Origin: Mesorhizobium xinjiangense
GTDB taxonomy: Bacteria > Pseudomonadota > Alphaproteobacteria > Rhizobiales > Rhizobiaceae
Assembly (NCBI RefSeq): GCF_009749525.1
Contig: NZ_WOAC01000013.1
Span: 62,001 to 126,000 of the forward strand
Reading direction: 5' to 3'
Length of the DNA stretch: 64,000 bases
The translations under genes and the position numbers were made by a program. The notes below the pieces were generated by a model. The model had not been told where the DNA came from. It saw only the letters and a program-made list of their open reading frames with translations, and did not search any database. Below are positions 1 through 9,197 of this stretch, piece after piece; within the stretch, counting starts at the first letter, position 1, and every line of letters starts with the position of its first letter.

Positions 1-2
1 GG

Positions 3-644
3 CATTCCTATCCGGACGTCAAGATTTCCGTTCGCGACGAAGGGTCGGACAAGACCGAACGCTCGGTTTTGGACGGCACGACGGATTTCGGCATATCGTC
101 GCCGCTGAACAATTTCGCCGACCTGGACTACCGGCCGGTACTCGCGGACCCGTTCGGCGCGGTGTTTCCGAAGAACCATGCGCTGGTGAATTTCAAGGGG
201 AAGCTCACCTGGGCTGATCTTCGCGACTACGAATATGTGTCACTGACCAAGGACACGGGCATCGGCGCGCTGATCCGGCATTATCCGGACCTCGAACCGA
301 AGCATCAGGGCACCGAGGTCGATCACGCGTCGAGCACGACCTCGCTCTATGCGCTGTTGAAGCTGGGCAACCGGATCACGGTGCTGCCGTCACTCGCGGC
401 CCATACCGATCCGATGTCGGAATTCGAGTTCCGCGAGTTGCACGAGCCGAAGATCGAACGTGAGGTTTGCGTCATCACCCGGCACATGCGTTCGTCGTCG
501 CCGACGACGCGCCGCATCCTCGAAATCATGATGAAGACGATCCGCGAGTCGGAGCCGGTCCACGGCGTGCGGATTCTCGATCCGGACGCCGAAGTCAGCG
601 CCTCGTTCATCGGCGGCCGGCCGAGCGGCACCATCCGTCAATGA
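3..644 (+). CDS. LysR-family transcriptional regulator, C-terminal effector-binding part (5' end outside window)
   Basis: The reading frame is open from the first bases of the window and ends with TGA at 642-644. The translation matches the periplasmic-binding-protein-like effector domain of LysR regulators: an early PDVKI-type strand, an ERSVLDGTTDFGI segment, then a second half ending in a basic tail. The N-terminal winged HTH is missing because the gene starts before the window, so DNA-binding specificity cannot be judged. It probably controls the divergent operons that start at 4125 and 4476, but it faces away from them and is separated by the 663-4125 operon, so this link is inference. 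The family call is fairly safe; the effector is unknown. Confidence 0.85.
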   Translation, partial: HSYPDVKISVRDEGSDKTERSVLDGTTDFGISSPLNNFADLDYRPVLADPFGAVFPKNHALVNFKGKLTWADLRDYEYVSLTKDTGIGALIRHYPDLEPKHQGTEVDHASSTTSLYALLKLGNRITVLPSLAAHTDPMSEFEFRELHEPKIEREVCVITRHMRSSSPTTRRILEIMMKTIRESEPVHGVRILDPDAEVSASFIGGRPSGTIRQ

Positions 645-662
645 TGGTTCGAAAGAAGGTCG

Positions 663-1115
663 TCAGCGTGCGCTGACGACCTCGTTGAACCTGGCGAAGA
701 ATTCGCCCGCAAGCTTCTTCGAGGTCGACTGGATCAGGCGGTTGCCGAGCTGCGCGATCTTGCCGCGGACATCGGCGCGCGCGGTGTAGGTGAGCACCGT
801 CAGGTCCGGCGCCTCCTCGGCGAGCACGACGTCGGCCCCACCCTTGGCGAAACCCGCGATGCCGCCCTTGCCCTCGCCCACGATGGTGTAGGACAGGGGC
901 GGATTGATGTTGGTAAGCTCGACTTCACCGGCAAAGCGCGCCTTGATCGGGCCGATCTTCAGGGTGACGGCGGCGCTGAACCCCTTCTCGCGATCCGCTT
1001 CCAGCTTTTCGCAGCCGGGAATGCACTGTTTCAGCACAGCAGGGTCGTTCAGCGCCGCCCAGACCTTTTCAATGGGCGCGCTGATGCGCTCCTCGCCCGA
1101 CATGTCGATAGCCAT
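663..1115 (-). CDS. CoxG-like SRPBCC-fold protein (carbon monoxide dehydrogenase subunit G family)
   Basis: A 150-residue protein of the usual CoxG length. It starts with MAIDMSGEERI and carries the CoxG pattern: AP-x-EKVW-x-ALND-P near residues 17-30, IPGCEKLE around 40, LKIGPIKARFAGEVEL around 55-70 and a Gly-rich stretch GEGKGGIAGFAKG around 85. CoxG proteins have a hydrophobic START/SRPBCC cavity. Some assist molybdenum hydroxylases, but no Mo-hydroxylase gene is seen here, so it more likely binds a hydrophobic or CoA-linked intermediate of this operon. It is the last gene of the minus-strand operon, 45 bp after the thioesterase. Confidence 0.8.
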   Translation of the reverse strand: MAIDMSGEERISAPIEKVWAALNDPAVLKQCIPGCEKLEADREKGFSAAVTLKIGPIKARFAGEVELTNINPPLSYTIVGEGKGGIAGFAKGGADVVLAEEAPDLTVLTYTARADVRGKIAQLGNRLIQSTSKKLAGEFFARFNEVVSAR

Positions 1116-1160
1116 CGCACTCTCCGTCGATAATGTGAATCCCCCGGCGCCGGAAGCCGG

Positions 1161-1604
1161 TCAGGACTTCGCGCCGGCTTTCGACGTCTGGGTGGTGAGG
1201 AAGCTGCCGCGTCCACTGGCCAGAAGCTTTCCCTGCTCGTCGAACACTTCAGCCTCGCTGGTTCCGACCGTGCGGCCGAACTTGATGACCTTGCCGCGAA
1301 CGATGAGGTCGCCTTTCATCGCCACGCGGTGGTAGTCGATGCGCAGGTCGATGGTCAGCACCGGCCCGCCCATCTTGCTGATCATCGCCAGGTTGGCGGC
1401 GAAGTCGATCAATGCGGCGTGGATGCCGCCCTGCGTCTGGCCGACCTTCGGATTGGCCACCCATTCGGGACGCCATGTCGCCTTGATCTCCAGCGTGTCT
1501 TCGCCGAGCGACAGCACCTTGATGCCGAGCCATGTGAGATAGGCGCTGCGATCGACGATCGCCTGCACGTCGGCGACGGTCTTTGCGGGAGTTTCGGTGC
1601 TCAT
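1161..1604 (-). CDS. PaaI-type hotdog-fold acyl-CoA thioesterase
   Basis: A 147-residue single hotdog domain. The typical PaaI/YbgC-like segment GQTQGGIHAALIDFAANLA lies near residues 54-72, followed by a TIDLRIDYHR strand and a GRTVGTSEAEVFDE strand. In this family the HGG-like motif and the acidic residue on the central helix drive hydrolysis of small or aromatic acyl-CoA esters. Here the motif reads QGGIHAALID. The start codon overlaps the stop of the upstream acyl-CoA ligase (ATGA), so the two are translationally coupled; the enzyme may release CoA from stalled products of that ligase. The natural acyl group is unknown. Confidence 0.85.
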   Translation of the reverse strand: MSTETPAKTVADVQAIVDRSAYLTWLGIKVLSLGEDTLEIKATWRPEWVANPKVGQTQGGIHAALIDFAANLAMISKMGGPVLTIDLRIDYHRVAMKGDLIVRGKVIKFGRTVGTSEAEVFDEQGKLLASGRGSFLTTQTSKAGAKS

Positions 1605-3127
1605 GCCTGTTCCTTTTCCGCTTCCGATTTCTGCAGCCTTGCCGCCTCGGCCTCGAGGAAGCGCCTGTCGATCTTGCCGACATTGGTCATGGGCAGGGCG
1701 TCGAGGAAAATCACCTTGCGCGGATACTGATAGGGCGGCGCGTTCTTCAACACCTGGTCCTGCGCATCGTTTTCCGTCAGCGCCGAGCCGTGTCGCTTGA
1801 CCACGAACGCATAGGGCACGGTATGCTTGGTCTCGTGAGGGGCGGGAACCACGGCCGCCTGGTCGATATCGGGGTGACGCTCGAGAACGAGCTCCACCTC
1901 GGCCGGATAGATATTGTGGCCGCTCGATGTGAACATGTCGTCCGACCGGCCGACGAAATAGTACCAGCCAAGCTTGTCGCGCCGCACGATGTCGCCGGTG
2001 TTGTACCAGCCGTCCCCGTCGATCCGCCTTGCCATCTCCTCGGGATTGTTGAGATAGCCGCTCATCATGCCGGGGCCGCGCACATGCAGCGTGCCGAAAT
2101 CGTCGCTGTCGCCGACCAGCCTGAACTCGTTGCCGGCGATCGGGTAGCCGATGGAATGACGCGGCCGCGCGAGACCCTCAGGATGCCGGCCGAACAGGGC
2201 GGCGCTGGTTTCGGTGATGCCGAAGATCAGGTTGATCTGGGCGTTCGGGAAAAGTTCGGCGACCGAATCTATGAGCTGGTCGGATGCCGGTGCCCCACCC
2301 ATCGTCGCCAGCCGCACGAATGAATAGTCGTTGCCGGCAAGCAGGTCGCGCTGTTGCAGAATCATCGCGAATATCGTGGGGACGCCCGCTGTGACGGTCG
2401 GTTTGTAACGGTTGACGGCCTCGACATATGTCTTCGCCTCGAACTTGCGCAGCAGCACGACCGTCGAGCCGCCATAGAGCACGCACTTGATCGAATTCAT
2501 CGCGTGCTTGTGGTAGAGCGGCGCGGCGACGATCATCGTGTCTTCGGGCGAGAAGTACCGATCCTCGGAGATGGTTTTCGCGACCCAGCTATGCGCCCGG
2601 TGAGACAGCAGGGCACCCTTCGGCCTGCCGGTGGACCCCGACGTGTAGGCGATGAATGCCGTGGAATCGTATTCGGGCTCGAAGGGGACGAAATCGCCCG
2701 GACGCTTCAGCGCCGAAAGCCCCGTCTCGCCATCCGCATCGACGATGACGGCCGGCGTCGTTTCGGGCAGGTTGGGTTTCAGGCCCTGCTCGCAGAACAC
2801 GAGCTTGAGGGCGGTCTGCTCGATGATCCAGGCGATGGTGTCCTTCGGCTGAAGGATGCCCATCATCACAGGCACGATACCGGCACGCATCGCGCCGTAG
2901 AAGACTTCCAGAAATTCGAGCCGGTTCGAGCAGTAGACGCCGACCCGGTCGCCAGCCACCAGCCCGCGCTCCAGAAGGCCGCGGGCGACGGCGTCGCATG
3001 CGGCGTTATAGGTGGGATAGTGGACGCTGCGCGGCTCGGCCGGATTGCCGAGATCGATGACGGCCACATGTCCGGGTGTGTTGAACGTTCGGCCCAGACA
3101 GCCGAGATTGGGGATCCGGGCGGTCAT
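1601..3127 (-). CDS. AMP-forming acyl-CoA synthetase (ANL superfamily)
   Basis: A 508-residue adenylate-forming ligase that would convert a carboxylic acid, ATP and CoA to acyl-CoA. The P-loop AYTSGSTGRPKGALLSHRAH lies in the N-terminal domain, the A5 region reads IFGITETSA, the hinge-preceding GWYNTGDIVRRD and the SGHNIYPAEVE motifs follow, and the C-terminal catalytic lysine lies in TNVGKIDRR. Start chosen at the ATG at 3125-3127, which overlaps the stop of the Zn-reductase by ATGA; a longer in-frame extension upstream is only the shadow of that gene. The substrate cannot be read from sequence. Co-location with a thioesterase and the divergent aldehyde dehydrogenase suggests that it activates the acid formed by the dehydrogenase. 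Confidence 0.9.
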   Translation of the reverse strand: MTARIPNLGCLGRTFNTPGHVAVIDLGNPAEPRSVHYPTYNAACDAVARGLLERGLVAGDRVGVYCSNRLEFLEVFYGAMRAGIVPVMMGILQPKDTIAWIIEQTALKLVFCEQGLKPNLPETTPAVIVDADGETGLSALKRPGDFVPFEPEYDSTAFIAYTSGSTGRPKGALLSHRAHSWVAKTISEDRYFSPEDTMIVAAPLYHKHAMNSIKCVLYGGSTVVLLRKFEAKTYVEAVNRYKPTVTAGVPTIFAMILQQRDLLAGNDYSFVRLATMGGAPASDQLIDSVAELFPNAQINLIFGITETSAALFGRHPEGLARPRHSIGYPIAGNEFRLVGDSDDFGTLHVRGPGMMSGYLNNPEEMARRIDGDGWYNTGDIVRRDKLGWYYFVGRSDDMFTSSGHNIYPAEVELVLERHPDIDQAAVVPAPHETKHTVPYAFVVKRHGSALTENDAQDQVLKNAPPYQYPRKVIFLDALPMTNVGKIDRRFLEAEAARLQKSEAEKEQA

Positions 3128-4125
3128 GGCGTGACGATGACCTTGCCGAAGATGCGACGGTCCGCCAGCAGGCCAACGCCTTCGGCAGCGCGCTCGAGCG
3201 ACAGCCAGACCTCGACCACGGGCTTGAGCTTGCCGGAAGCGACGAAGTCGAGGCAGGCGACGATGTCTTCGGGAACGTAAGCGCGGCTGCCGATGATCTC
3301 GGTCTCGCGGTGCCACAGGAAGCGCACGTCGATGTCGCACAGATGGCCGGCGGTGGAGCCGCAGGTCAGGATCCGTCCGCCGGTCGCCATGCTGCGCTGC
3401 GTCTGGATCCAGGTGTCGCCGCCGGTGAAGTTGATCGCCACGTCGACACCGGTCTTTCCGGTCGCATTCCAGACCGCGCGGGAAAATTCCGGCGTTTCGG
3501 TGTAGTTGATGATGTGATCCGCGCCCAGCTCGCGCAGCTTCTGGCCTTTTTCCTCGCTCGACGTGCAGGCATAGACCTCGCAGCCGACCATCTTCGCGAA
3601 TTGCAGGCAGGAAACGCCGACTCCGCCGCTCGCGCCGAGGATGAGCACCTTTTCGCCGGCCTTGATCTTGCCGCGCGTGAACAGCATCCGGTGCGATGTG
3701 CCGTAGGCGATGGGCAGGGCGGCGGCATCCTCGAAGCTCACCCCTTCGGGGATTTCGATCAACTGGCGCTGGTCGGCGGCAATGTATTCGCACAGGCCGC
3801 CATTGCCGTTTTCGCCCAGCACGCCGCCGGTGGGAAAGCGGGGGAACAGCACGACGTTCTTGCCGACCCACTCCTCTGGGACGCCCGGACCTGCCTTGCG
3901 AACGATGCCGGCAATGTCGCCGCCGGGGATGCGCGGCATGGTCGTGGGCATGTCGGGCATGCCCTGCATCACGAAGACGTCCATGTAGTTGAGGCCGCAG
4001 GCCTTGATCTCGACCAGGGCCTGGCCGTCGCCGACCTCCGGTATCGGCCACTCCTCCAGCTTGAGCTGCTCGATGCCACCGTGTGCGCGCAGCGCGCTCA
4101 CTTTCATGGTCGTGTTGCTTGCCAT
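3124..4125 (-). CDS. Zinc-binding-type alcohol dehydrogenase / quinone oxidoreductase (MDR family)
   Basis: A 333-residue medium-chain dehydrogenase/reductase. The N-terminal GroES-like domain has the IKACGLNYMDVFVMQGM pattern of the quinone-oxidoreductase branch, which lacks the catalytic zinc Cys. The nucleotide-binding motif is ILGASGGVGVSCLQFAK near residues 165-180. Such enzymes reduce enones, quinones or acyl-CoA-like substrates with NADPH. It is the first gene of the four-gene minus-strand operon (3124-4125, 1601-3127, 1161-1604, 663-1115) and is coupled by ATGA to the ligase. The promoter is expected in the 350-bp divergent gap upstream. Confidence 0.88.
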   Translation of the reverse strand: MASNTTMKVSALRAHGGIEQLKLEEWPIPEVGDGQALVEIKACGLNYMDVFVMQGMPDMPTTMPRIPGGDIAGIVRKAGPGVPEEWVGKNVVLFPRFPTGGVLGENGNGGLCEYIAADQRQLIEIPEGVSFEDAAALPIAYGTSHRMLFTRGKIKAGEKVLILGASGGVGVSCLQFAKMVGCEVYACTSSEEKGQKLRELGADHIINYTETPEFSRAVWNATGKTGVDVAINFTGGDTWIQTQRSMATGGRILTCGSTAGHLCDIDVRFLWHRETEIIGSRAYVPEDIVACLDFVASGKLKPVVEVWLSLERAAEGVGLLADRRIFGKVIVTP

Positions 4126-4205
4126 TTCTTGGATGCTCCTTGTTTCGTGGGGCGAGCATAGGGCTGGCTGTTTTCGACAACAAATGATTAGAAATCGAAA
4201 ATTGA

Positions 4206-4221
4206 TTATCGGAAACGATAA
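4206..4221. promoter_or_regulatory. Inverted repeat in the divergent promoter gap (candidate LysR box)
   Basis: The 350-bp gap 4126-4475 separates two divergent operons and holds no gene that I can support. It is clearly more AT-rich than its surroundings near 4185-4225. A perfect repeat TTATCG-GAAA-CGATAA lies there and contains a T-N11-A arrangement as LysR proteins often bind. Nothing else stands out. Confidence 0.4.
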
Positions 4222-4475
4222 ATAAGAAGCTTGCTCATCTCACGGCCGGCACCGCGTAGATGTGGTGGTCGCTTGGCCACTGAACGCCCGCGCTCTCGCT
4301 TGCGCGACGAAATCCAATTTATCGGCCCAAGTGAATAATTTTTGGAAAATAATCATTTGCGCATCAAATTGGTCGTGATTAGCGTTTTGGCTACCGAAGC
4401 GGAAGGCCGGCAGTCTTCGCGGCAATATCCGCACGCCGATGTGACTCAGAAAATTAGCAAATCGGGACGGATCAC

Positions 4476-5000
4476 GTGGGATCAGAAGTCGTAAAAGAGG
4501 ATTGGGCGGAGATTTTCGTCCGCGTCCTGAAAAGCAACGAGATCGATCTTGTTGCCTATGTACCTGACAATGTCCTTCGGCCTCTGATCGACGCCATCGA
4601 GGCTGATCCCTATTTCACCGTGGTTCTGCCGGCCCGCGAGGAAGAGGCCATCGCCATCGTCGCCGGCGCCTATATGGGCGGCCGCAAGGGCATAACGCTG
4701 ATGCAGACGAGCGGGTTCGCCACCGTTCCCAACGCGCTGGCATCGCTGGCCTGCCCGTTTCAGCTTCCGGTGGTGATGGTCGTTTCGGAACGCGGCACGA
4801 TCGGCGAGTTCCAGCAGGGACAGGCCATGGTCTGCAGGACGATGCGCCCCGTGCTGCAAAGCCTCGGCATCGAGCATTTCGCGATCCAGGACCGCTCGCA
4901 GGTCGAGTTCGTGGCCGATGGCATGATCCGTCAGGCATTCGCCACGCGCGCTCCGGCCGCAATCATTCTTTCGCCCTTGTTGACCAAGCGGCCGCACTGA
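4476..5000 (+). CDS. ThDP-dependent decarboxylase, alpha (PYR-domain) subunit, sulfopyruvate/phosphonopyruvate decarboxylase type
   Basis: A 174-residue protein starting with GTG. It is the pyrimidine-binding half of a thiamine-diphosphate enzyme: the start YVPDNVLRPLIDAIE is followed by LPAREEEAIAIVAGAYMGG, with the conserved glutamate that activates the cofactor, and the MQTSGFATVPNALASL segment. Stand-alone PYR subunits of this size are typical of ComD (sulfopyruvate decarboxylase alpha) and its phosphonopyruvate decarboxylase relatives. The next gene supplies the PP domain, so the two form one enzyme that would turn a 3-substituted pyruvate into the substituted acetaldehyde. Whether the substituent is sulfonate, phosphonate or something else is not decided by the sequence. 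Confidence 0.8.
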   Translation: MGSEVVKEDWAEIFVRVLKSNEIDLVAYVPDNVLRPLIDAIEADPYFTVVLPAREEEAIAIVAGAYMGGRKGITLMQTSGFATVPNALASLACPFQLPVVMVVSERGTIGEFQQGQAMVCRTMRPVLQSLGIEHFAIQDRSQVEFVADGMIRQAFATRAPAAIILSPLLTKRPH

Positions 5001-5013
5001 GAGGCGAGCAGAG

Positions 5014-5619
5014 ATGTCTGTCATGGAAACCAATTCGGGCCGCCAGACCGCCAAGATTCTCAATCGCAGCGTGATGACCAAGCGGTTGGTCGCCAGGCTG
5101 AAGAATGAGGAAGCCGTCATCGGCGGCATCGGCAACAGCAATTTCGACCTTTGGGCCAGCGGCCAGCGGCCACAGAATTTCTACATGCTCGGCAGCATGG
5201 GACTTGCCAGCTCGATCGCGCTCGGCGTTGCGCTGGCGCAGCCGCAGCGCAAGGTCTTCGCGCTCGACGGCGACGGTTCGATCCTTATGCAGCTTGGCGC
5301 GCTCGGAACGGTCGCGGCGGTGTCGCCGTCCACCCTGTGCATCGTCATATGGGATAACGGCATCTACCAGATCACCGGCTCGCAGAAGACCATGACGTCC
5401 GGTTCGGCCGATATCGTCGCCATCGCCAAGGGCGCGGGCCTCAGTCAGTCCGACTGGGCGCAGGACGAAGAGCACTTCGACGCGCTCGTCGAACAGGCGC
5501 TTGCCGGGGACGGGCCGCGCCTGATCGCGGTGCGCATCGACGGCGCCAAGCCTGCGGGCACGACGGACCGCGACCCGGCACGCATTCGTATCAATTTCAT
5601 GAACGGTCTCGGCGTCTAG
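5014..5619 (+). CDS. ThDP-dependent decarboxylase, beta (PP-domain) subunit, ComE-like
   Basis: A 201-residue partner of the preceding gene, 13 bp downstream. It carries the ThDP pyrophosphate/Mg motif: LDGDGSILMQLGALG near residues 85-100, followed after the usual spacing by WDNGIYQ. The YMLGSMGLASSIALGVALAQ segment is also typical of ComE and of the C-terminal half of phosphonopyruvate decarboxylase. The product aldehyde would be the substrate of the aldehyde dehydrogenase encoded 20 bp downstream. Enzyme class is well supported; the substrate is inference. Confidence 0.8.
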   Translation: MSVMETNSGRQTAKILNRSVMTKRLVARLKNEEAVIGGIGNSNFDLWASGQRPQNFYMLGSMGLASSIALGVALAQPQRKVFALDGDGSILMQLGALGTVAAVSPSTLCIVIWDNGIYQITGSQKTMTSGSADIVAIAKGAGLSQSDWAQDEEHFDALVEQALAGDGPRLIAVRIDGAKPAGTTDRDPARIRINFMNGLGV

Positions 5620-5638
5620 CTGCCAGGAAGGGTTCGCG

Positions 5639-7051
5639 ATGTCCAGGCTTCTCATCGGCGGCAAATGGGTGGACGGCGAAAGCGTCGCCCAATTGCGCGA
5701 CCGCTTCCGCGACAAGGTGTTCGGAGAGATGCACGTCGCATCGACCGAGCAGGTGACGCAGGCCGTGTCGGGCGCCCTCGAAGGCGTCGCCGAATCCAGC
5801 CTCGGGCCGTATGACCGCTATCGGATTCTGATGAGCGCCTCGCGCCTGATCCAGGATCGCCGCGAGGAGCTTGTCGCCACGATGCGTGACGAGGCCGGCT
5901 TCACCCGCGCCGATGGCGAGAACGAGGTCAACCGCTGCGTCCAGACGCTGGAGCTTTCCGCCGAGGAGGCGAAGCGACTCAACGGCGAGTTGGTGCCGAT
6001 GCTGGCCGCCGCCGGCGCGCGCGACCGCATCGGGTTCACCATCCGTGCGCCGCGTGGCGTCATCTGCGCGATCACGCCTTTCAACTCGCCGCTGAATACG
6101 CTGGCGCACAAGGTCGGGCCGGCTCTGGCGGTCGGAAATTCCGTGATCGTCAAGCCTTCCAGCTATACGCCGCTTTCAGCGGTGGCGCTGTGCGAGGTGT
6201 TGCTCGAAGCCGGGCTTCCGCCAAAGCTGCTCTCGCTCGTCCACGGGCCGGGAGGACGGATCGGCCGCACGCTGCTCGCCGACGAGCGCATCGCCTACTA
6301 CGCCTTCACGGGCAGCACGCAGGTGGGGCGTGAAATCCAGCAGGCGGCCGGGCTGCGCGGCACGCAACTCGAACTCGGCAGCATCGCCAGCACCATCGTC
6401 TGCGACGATGCCGATTTCGACCTCGCGATCCCCAAAATTCTCAATGCGGGTTTCCGCAAGGCCGGTCAGGTATGCACGTCGGTGCAGCGGCTTCTGGTCG
6501 ATCGCAAGGTGCACGACCGCTTCGTCGCCAGGCTGGTTTCGGCGGTCGAGGCTGTGAAGGCCGGCAATCCCGCGGAAGACGGGATCACCGTGGGGCCGAT
6601 GATAAGCCTTGCACATGCCGAGCGCGCCGAACGCTGGGTGGCGGAAGCCGTCGAAGGCGGCGCGAAGGTTCTGGCCGGCGGCCGGCGCGACGGGGCGGTC
6701 ATGCAGCCCACGGTTCTGTCCGGCGTGGACGAGCGCATGAAGGTCGTGTGCGAGGAAATCTTCGCGCCGGTTCTCAGCGTCATTCCCTTCGACACGGTCG
6801 AGGAAGCGGTCGAACGAGCCAATGCCAGCCCCTACGGCCTGGCGGCTGGCCTGTTCACCTCCAACCTTCATCGCGCGCTGAGGCTGGCCCAGTCGCTGCG
6901 GTTCGGCGGCGTGCATGTCAACGAGGCCTCCAGCGCGCGGATCGACGCCATGCCTTTCGGGGGCGTCAAGGACAGTGGCTTCGGCCGCGAGGGACCGGCC
7001 TACGCCGTTCGGGAAATGTCGGAAGAGCGTCTGATTACGATTTCCTACTGA
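5639..7051 (+). CDS. NAD(P)-dependent aldehyde dehydrogenase
   Basis: A 470-residue ALDH-superfamily enzyme. Visible catalytic residues are Asn149 in TPFNSPL, Glu245 in QLELGS and the nucleophile Cys279 in GQVCTS; the C-terminal motif MPFGGVKDSGFGREG is present. The ELGS in place of the usual ELGG is a small deviation. It follows the two-subunit decarboxylase in the same operon, so it most likely oxidises the substituted acetaldehyde to the acid, as sulfoacetaldehyde (SafD) or phosphonoacetaldehyde (PhnY) dehydrogenases do. Lactaldehyde- or succinate-semialdehyde-type activity cannot be excluded. Confidence 0.88.
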   Translation: MSRLLIGGKWVDGESVAQLRDRFRDKVFGEMHVASTEQVTQAVSGALEGVAESSLGPYDRYRILMSASRLIQDRREELVATMRDEAGFTRADGENEVNRCVQTLELSAEEAKRLNGELVPMLAAAGARDRIGFTIRAPRGVICAITPFNSPLNTLAHKVGPALAVGNSVIVKPSSYTPLSAVALCEVLLEAGLPPKLLSLVHGPGGRIGRTLLADERIAYYAFTGSTQVGREIQQAAGLRGTQLELGSIASTIVCDDADFDLAIPKILNAGFRKAGQVCTSVQRLLVDRKVHDRFVARLVSAVEAVKAGNPAEDGITVGPMISLAHAERAERWVAEAVEGGAKVLAGGRRDGAVMQPTVLSGVDERMKVVCEEIFAPVLSVIPFDTVEEAVERANASPYGLAAGLFTSNLHRALRLAQSLRFGGVHVNEASSARIDAMPFGGVKDSGFGREGPAYAVREMSEERLITISY

Positions 7052-7087
7052 ATTCTGCAAGACCACGAAGAACAGGTCAACGACGAA

Positions 7088-9196
7088 ATGAATGAGACAA
7101 ACCACGATCACGAGCGGCTGCGGGTGGCAGTCGATATCGGTGGCACTTTCACCGACGGCGTTGCCACGATGGAACCCGCGGGGCACATCTGGGTCGCGAA
7201 GTCGCCGACGACCCCGGCAGATCCGGGACAGGCCGTCTCGACGGTTCTGGAGGACCTGCTGCGTCAGGTCGACGAAACCCTCGGCGCCTGCTCGGAAAAA
7301 CTTCAGGAAGTCGTTCACGGCACCACGCTCATCACCAACACACTGATCGAGCGCAAGGGCGTCAAGACGGCCCTGGTGACGACTAAGGGCATGAAGGACA
7401 TGCTCGATATCGGCCGCGAATGGCGCTACGACATCTACGACCTCAACATCGAACTTCCACAGCCGCTGATCGACGGCGACAGCCGCGTCGAGGTGGATGC
7501 GCGTCTCGATGCGCGCGGTGAGGAACTCGACCCGCTGAGCGATGAGGCGCTCGACGGGGTGGTGCGCGAACTTTCCGCCATCGACGCGGACTCGATTGCC
7601 GTGTCGCTGCTACATTCCTACAACAACACCGAACATGAACGGCGCGTCGCGGAGAAGCTGCAAGCGGCAATGCCGGACAAGGCAGTGTCCCTGTCTTCCG
7701 ATCTTGCCCGCGAAATCAAGGAATTCGAGCGCACGTCGACGGTGGCCGCCAACGCCTACGTCAAGCCGATCGTCGCACGCTACCTGCATGAACTCGACGG
7801 GCGCATCGGCAGCGTCAAGGAAGGCACGCCGCTTCGCGTCATGGTTTCCAGCGGTGGCTTCTGCTCTGCCAAGACGGGCGCCGAGTCGCCGATCCTGCTG
7901 CTGGAATCCGGCCCCGCCGCCGGTGTGCTGTCGGCGCTGAACACGGCGCAGCAGGTCGGCGTCGACCAGGTTCTCGCCTTCGACATGGGCGGCACGACAG
8001 CCAAGGCGTGCGTGGCCGTCGACGGCGAAGCGCCGGTGACCCACAGCTTCGAATGTGCCCGAGTCGAGCGCTTCAAGCGCGGTTCGGGTCTGCCGATCCT
8101 CATTCCCAGCATCGAACTGATCGAGATCGGGGCGGGCGGCGGATCCATCGCCCTCTGCAACCGGATGGGCCTGCTCAATGTCGGCCCGGAATCGTCCGGC
8201 TCGGTGCCCGGCCCTGCGTGCTACGGACGCGGCGGCACCGACATGACTGTGACGGATGCAGACCTGCTGCTCGGCTTTCTGAGCAGCAAGAACTTCCTCG
8301 GCGGGGACATGCATCTCGACGTCGATGCCGCGCAGGCGGCGGCGGAGCGGCTTGCCGGACAGCTCGGCGTCACCGCCATCGACGCGACCTGGGGCATCTG
8401 CAACATCGTCAACGAGAACATGGCGAGCGCGGCGCGCATCCACATCGCCGAAAACGGACACGACCCACGCGATTTCACCATGATCGCCACCGGCGGCGCC
8501 GGCCCTGTCCATGCCGTCGACGTGGCACGCAAGCTGCGCATTCCGCGGGTCATAATCCCCATCGCCGCAGGCGCCGGCTCCTGCCTCGGGATGCTTGCCG
8601 CGCCGCCGCGCATCGACCGGTCATGGTCGAGCCCGAAGCGGCTGACCGACGTCGACTGGCTCGAGGTCGCCGGGAACCTCGAGGTGATGCGCAAAGATGC
8701 GCTGACCGAACTTCAGGCCGCCGGGGCGACCGAAATCGAATGGTCGGTCGGCGCGGAGATGCGCTACGAGGGACAGGGCGCCGAGATTTCAGTCGGGATG
8801 CCGCTGGAGGCGCTTTCAAGCAAGCCGGGCGTCACGATCGAGGATGCGTTCGAGGCGCAGTACAAGAAGCTTTACGGCCGCCTCGTGCCCGATGCCGCGG
8901 TGCAGGTCATCACCTGGCGTCTCGTCGGTCGCGCGCCAAACACGGGCCAGAAGTTCGAGTGGGGCGACAATCGGATCAGGACCACCCCGGCAGGCAGCCG
9001 CAGCATCTATCTGCCACTGCGAAAGGCATATGCCGAGGTTCCCGTCCATGACCGATATTCGGTTCCCGCCGGCACGACGCTGCAGGGGCCGCTGATCCTG
9101 GAAGAGAGGGAATCCACGATCGTCGTCGCGGTGGAAGCCGATGTCACCATTCTCGCCGATCTGACCGTCTCCGTCACAATCAAGGAGTTCGACTGA
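7088..9196 (+). CDS. hyuA: Hydantoinase/oxoprolinase subunit A (HyuA-like)
   Basis: A 702-residue protein of normal HyuA length. It begins with the ASKHA-type ATPase signature VDIGGTFTDG near residues 16-25, has HGTTLITNTLIERKG around 80 and the second phosphate loop AFDMGGTTAKACV around 298. Partners of this family are ATP-dependent N-methylhydantoinases, 5-oxoprolinases and acetone carboxylase beta subunits; they use ATP to activate an amide or ketone. The B subunit follows after one base. The RidA gene behind it would suit a pathway with reactive imine or enamine intermediates. The substrate is unknown. Confidence 0.9.
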   Translation: MNETNHDHERLRVAVDIGGTFTDGVATMEPAGHIWVAKSPTTPADPGQAVSTVLEDLLRQVDETLGACSEKLQEVVHGTTLITNTLIERKGVKTALVTTKGMKDMLDIGREWRYDIYDLNIELPQPLIDGDSRVEVDARLDARGEELDPLSDEALDGVVRELSAIDADSIAVSLLHSYNNTEHERRVAEKLQAAMPDKAVSLSSDLAREIKEFERTSTVAANAYVKPIVARYLHELDGRIGSVKEGTPLRVMVSSGGFCSAKTGAESPILLLESGPAAGVLSALNTAQQVGVDQVLAFDMGGTTAKACVAVDGEAPVTHSFECARVERFKRGSGLPILIPSIELIEIGAGGGSIALCNRMGLLNVGPESSGSVPGPACYGRGGTDMTVTDADLLLGFLSSKNFLGGDMHLDVDAAQAAAERLAGQLGVTAIDATWGICNIVNENMASAARIHIAENGHDPRDFTMIATGGAGPVHAVDVARKLRIPRVIIPIAAGAGSCLGMLAAPPRIDRSWSSPKRLTDVDWLEVAGNLEVMRKDALTELQAAGATEIEWSVGAEMRYEGQGAEISVGMPLEALSSKPGVTIEDAFEAQYKKLYGRLVPDAAVQVITWRLVGRAPNTGQKFEWGDNRIRTTPAGSRSIYLPLRKAYAEVPVHDRYSVPAGTTLQGPLILEERESTIVVAVEADVTILADLTVSVTIKEFD

Positions 9197-9197
9197 C

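Noticed and set aside
3128-4183. Upstream extension of the acyl-CoA ligase frame giving an 860-residue protein
   Set aside because: The extra part is an Arg-rich shadow of the Zn-type reductase gene in another frame; the ATG at 3127 with ATGA coupling fits the family start.
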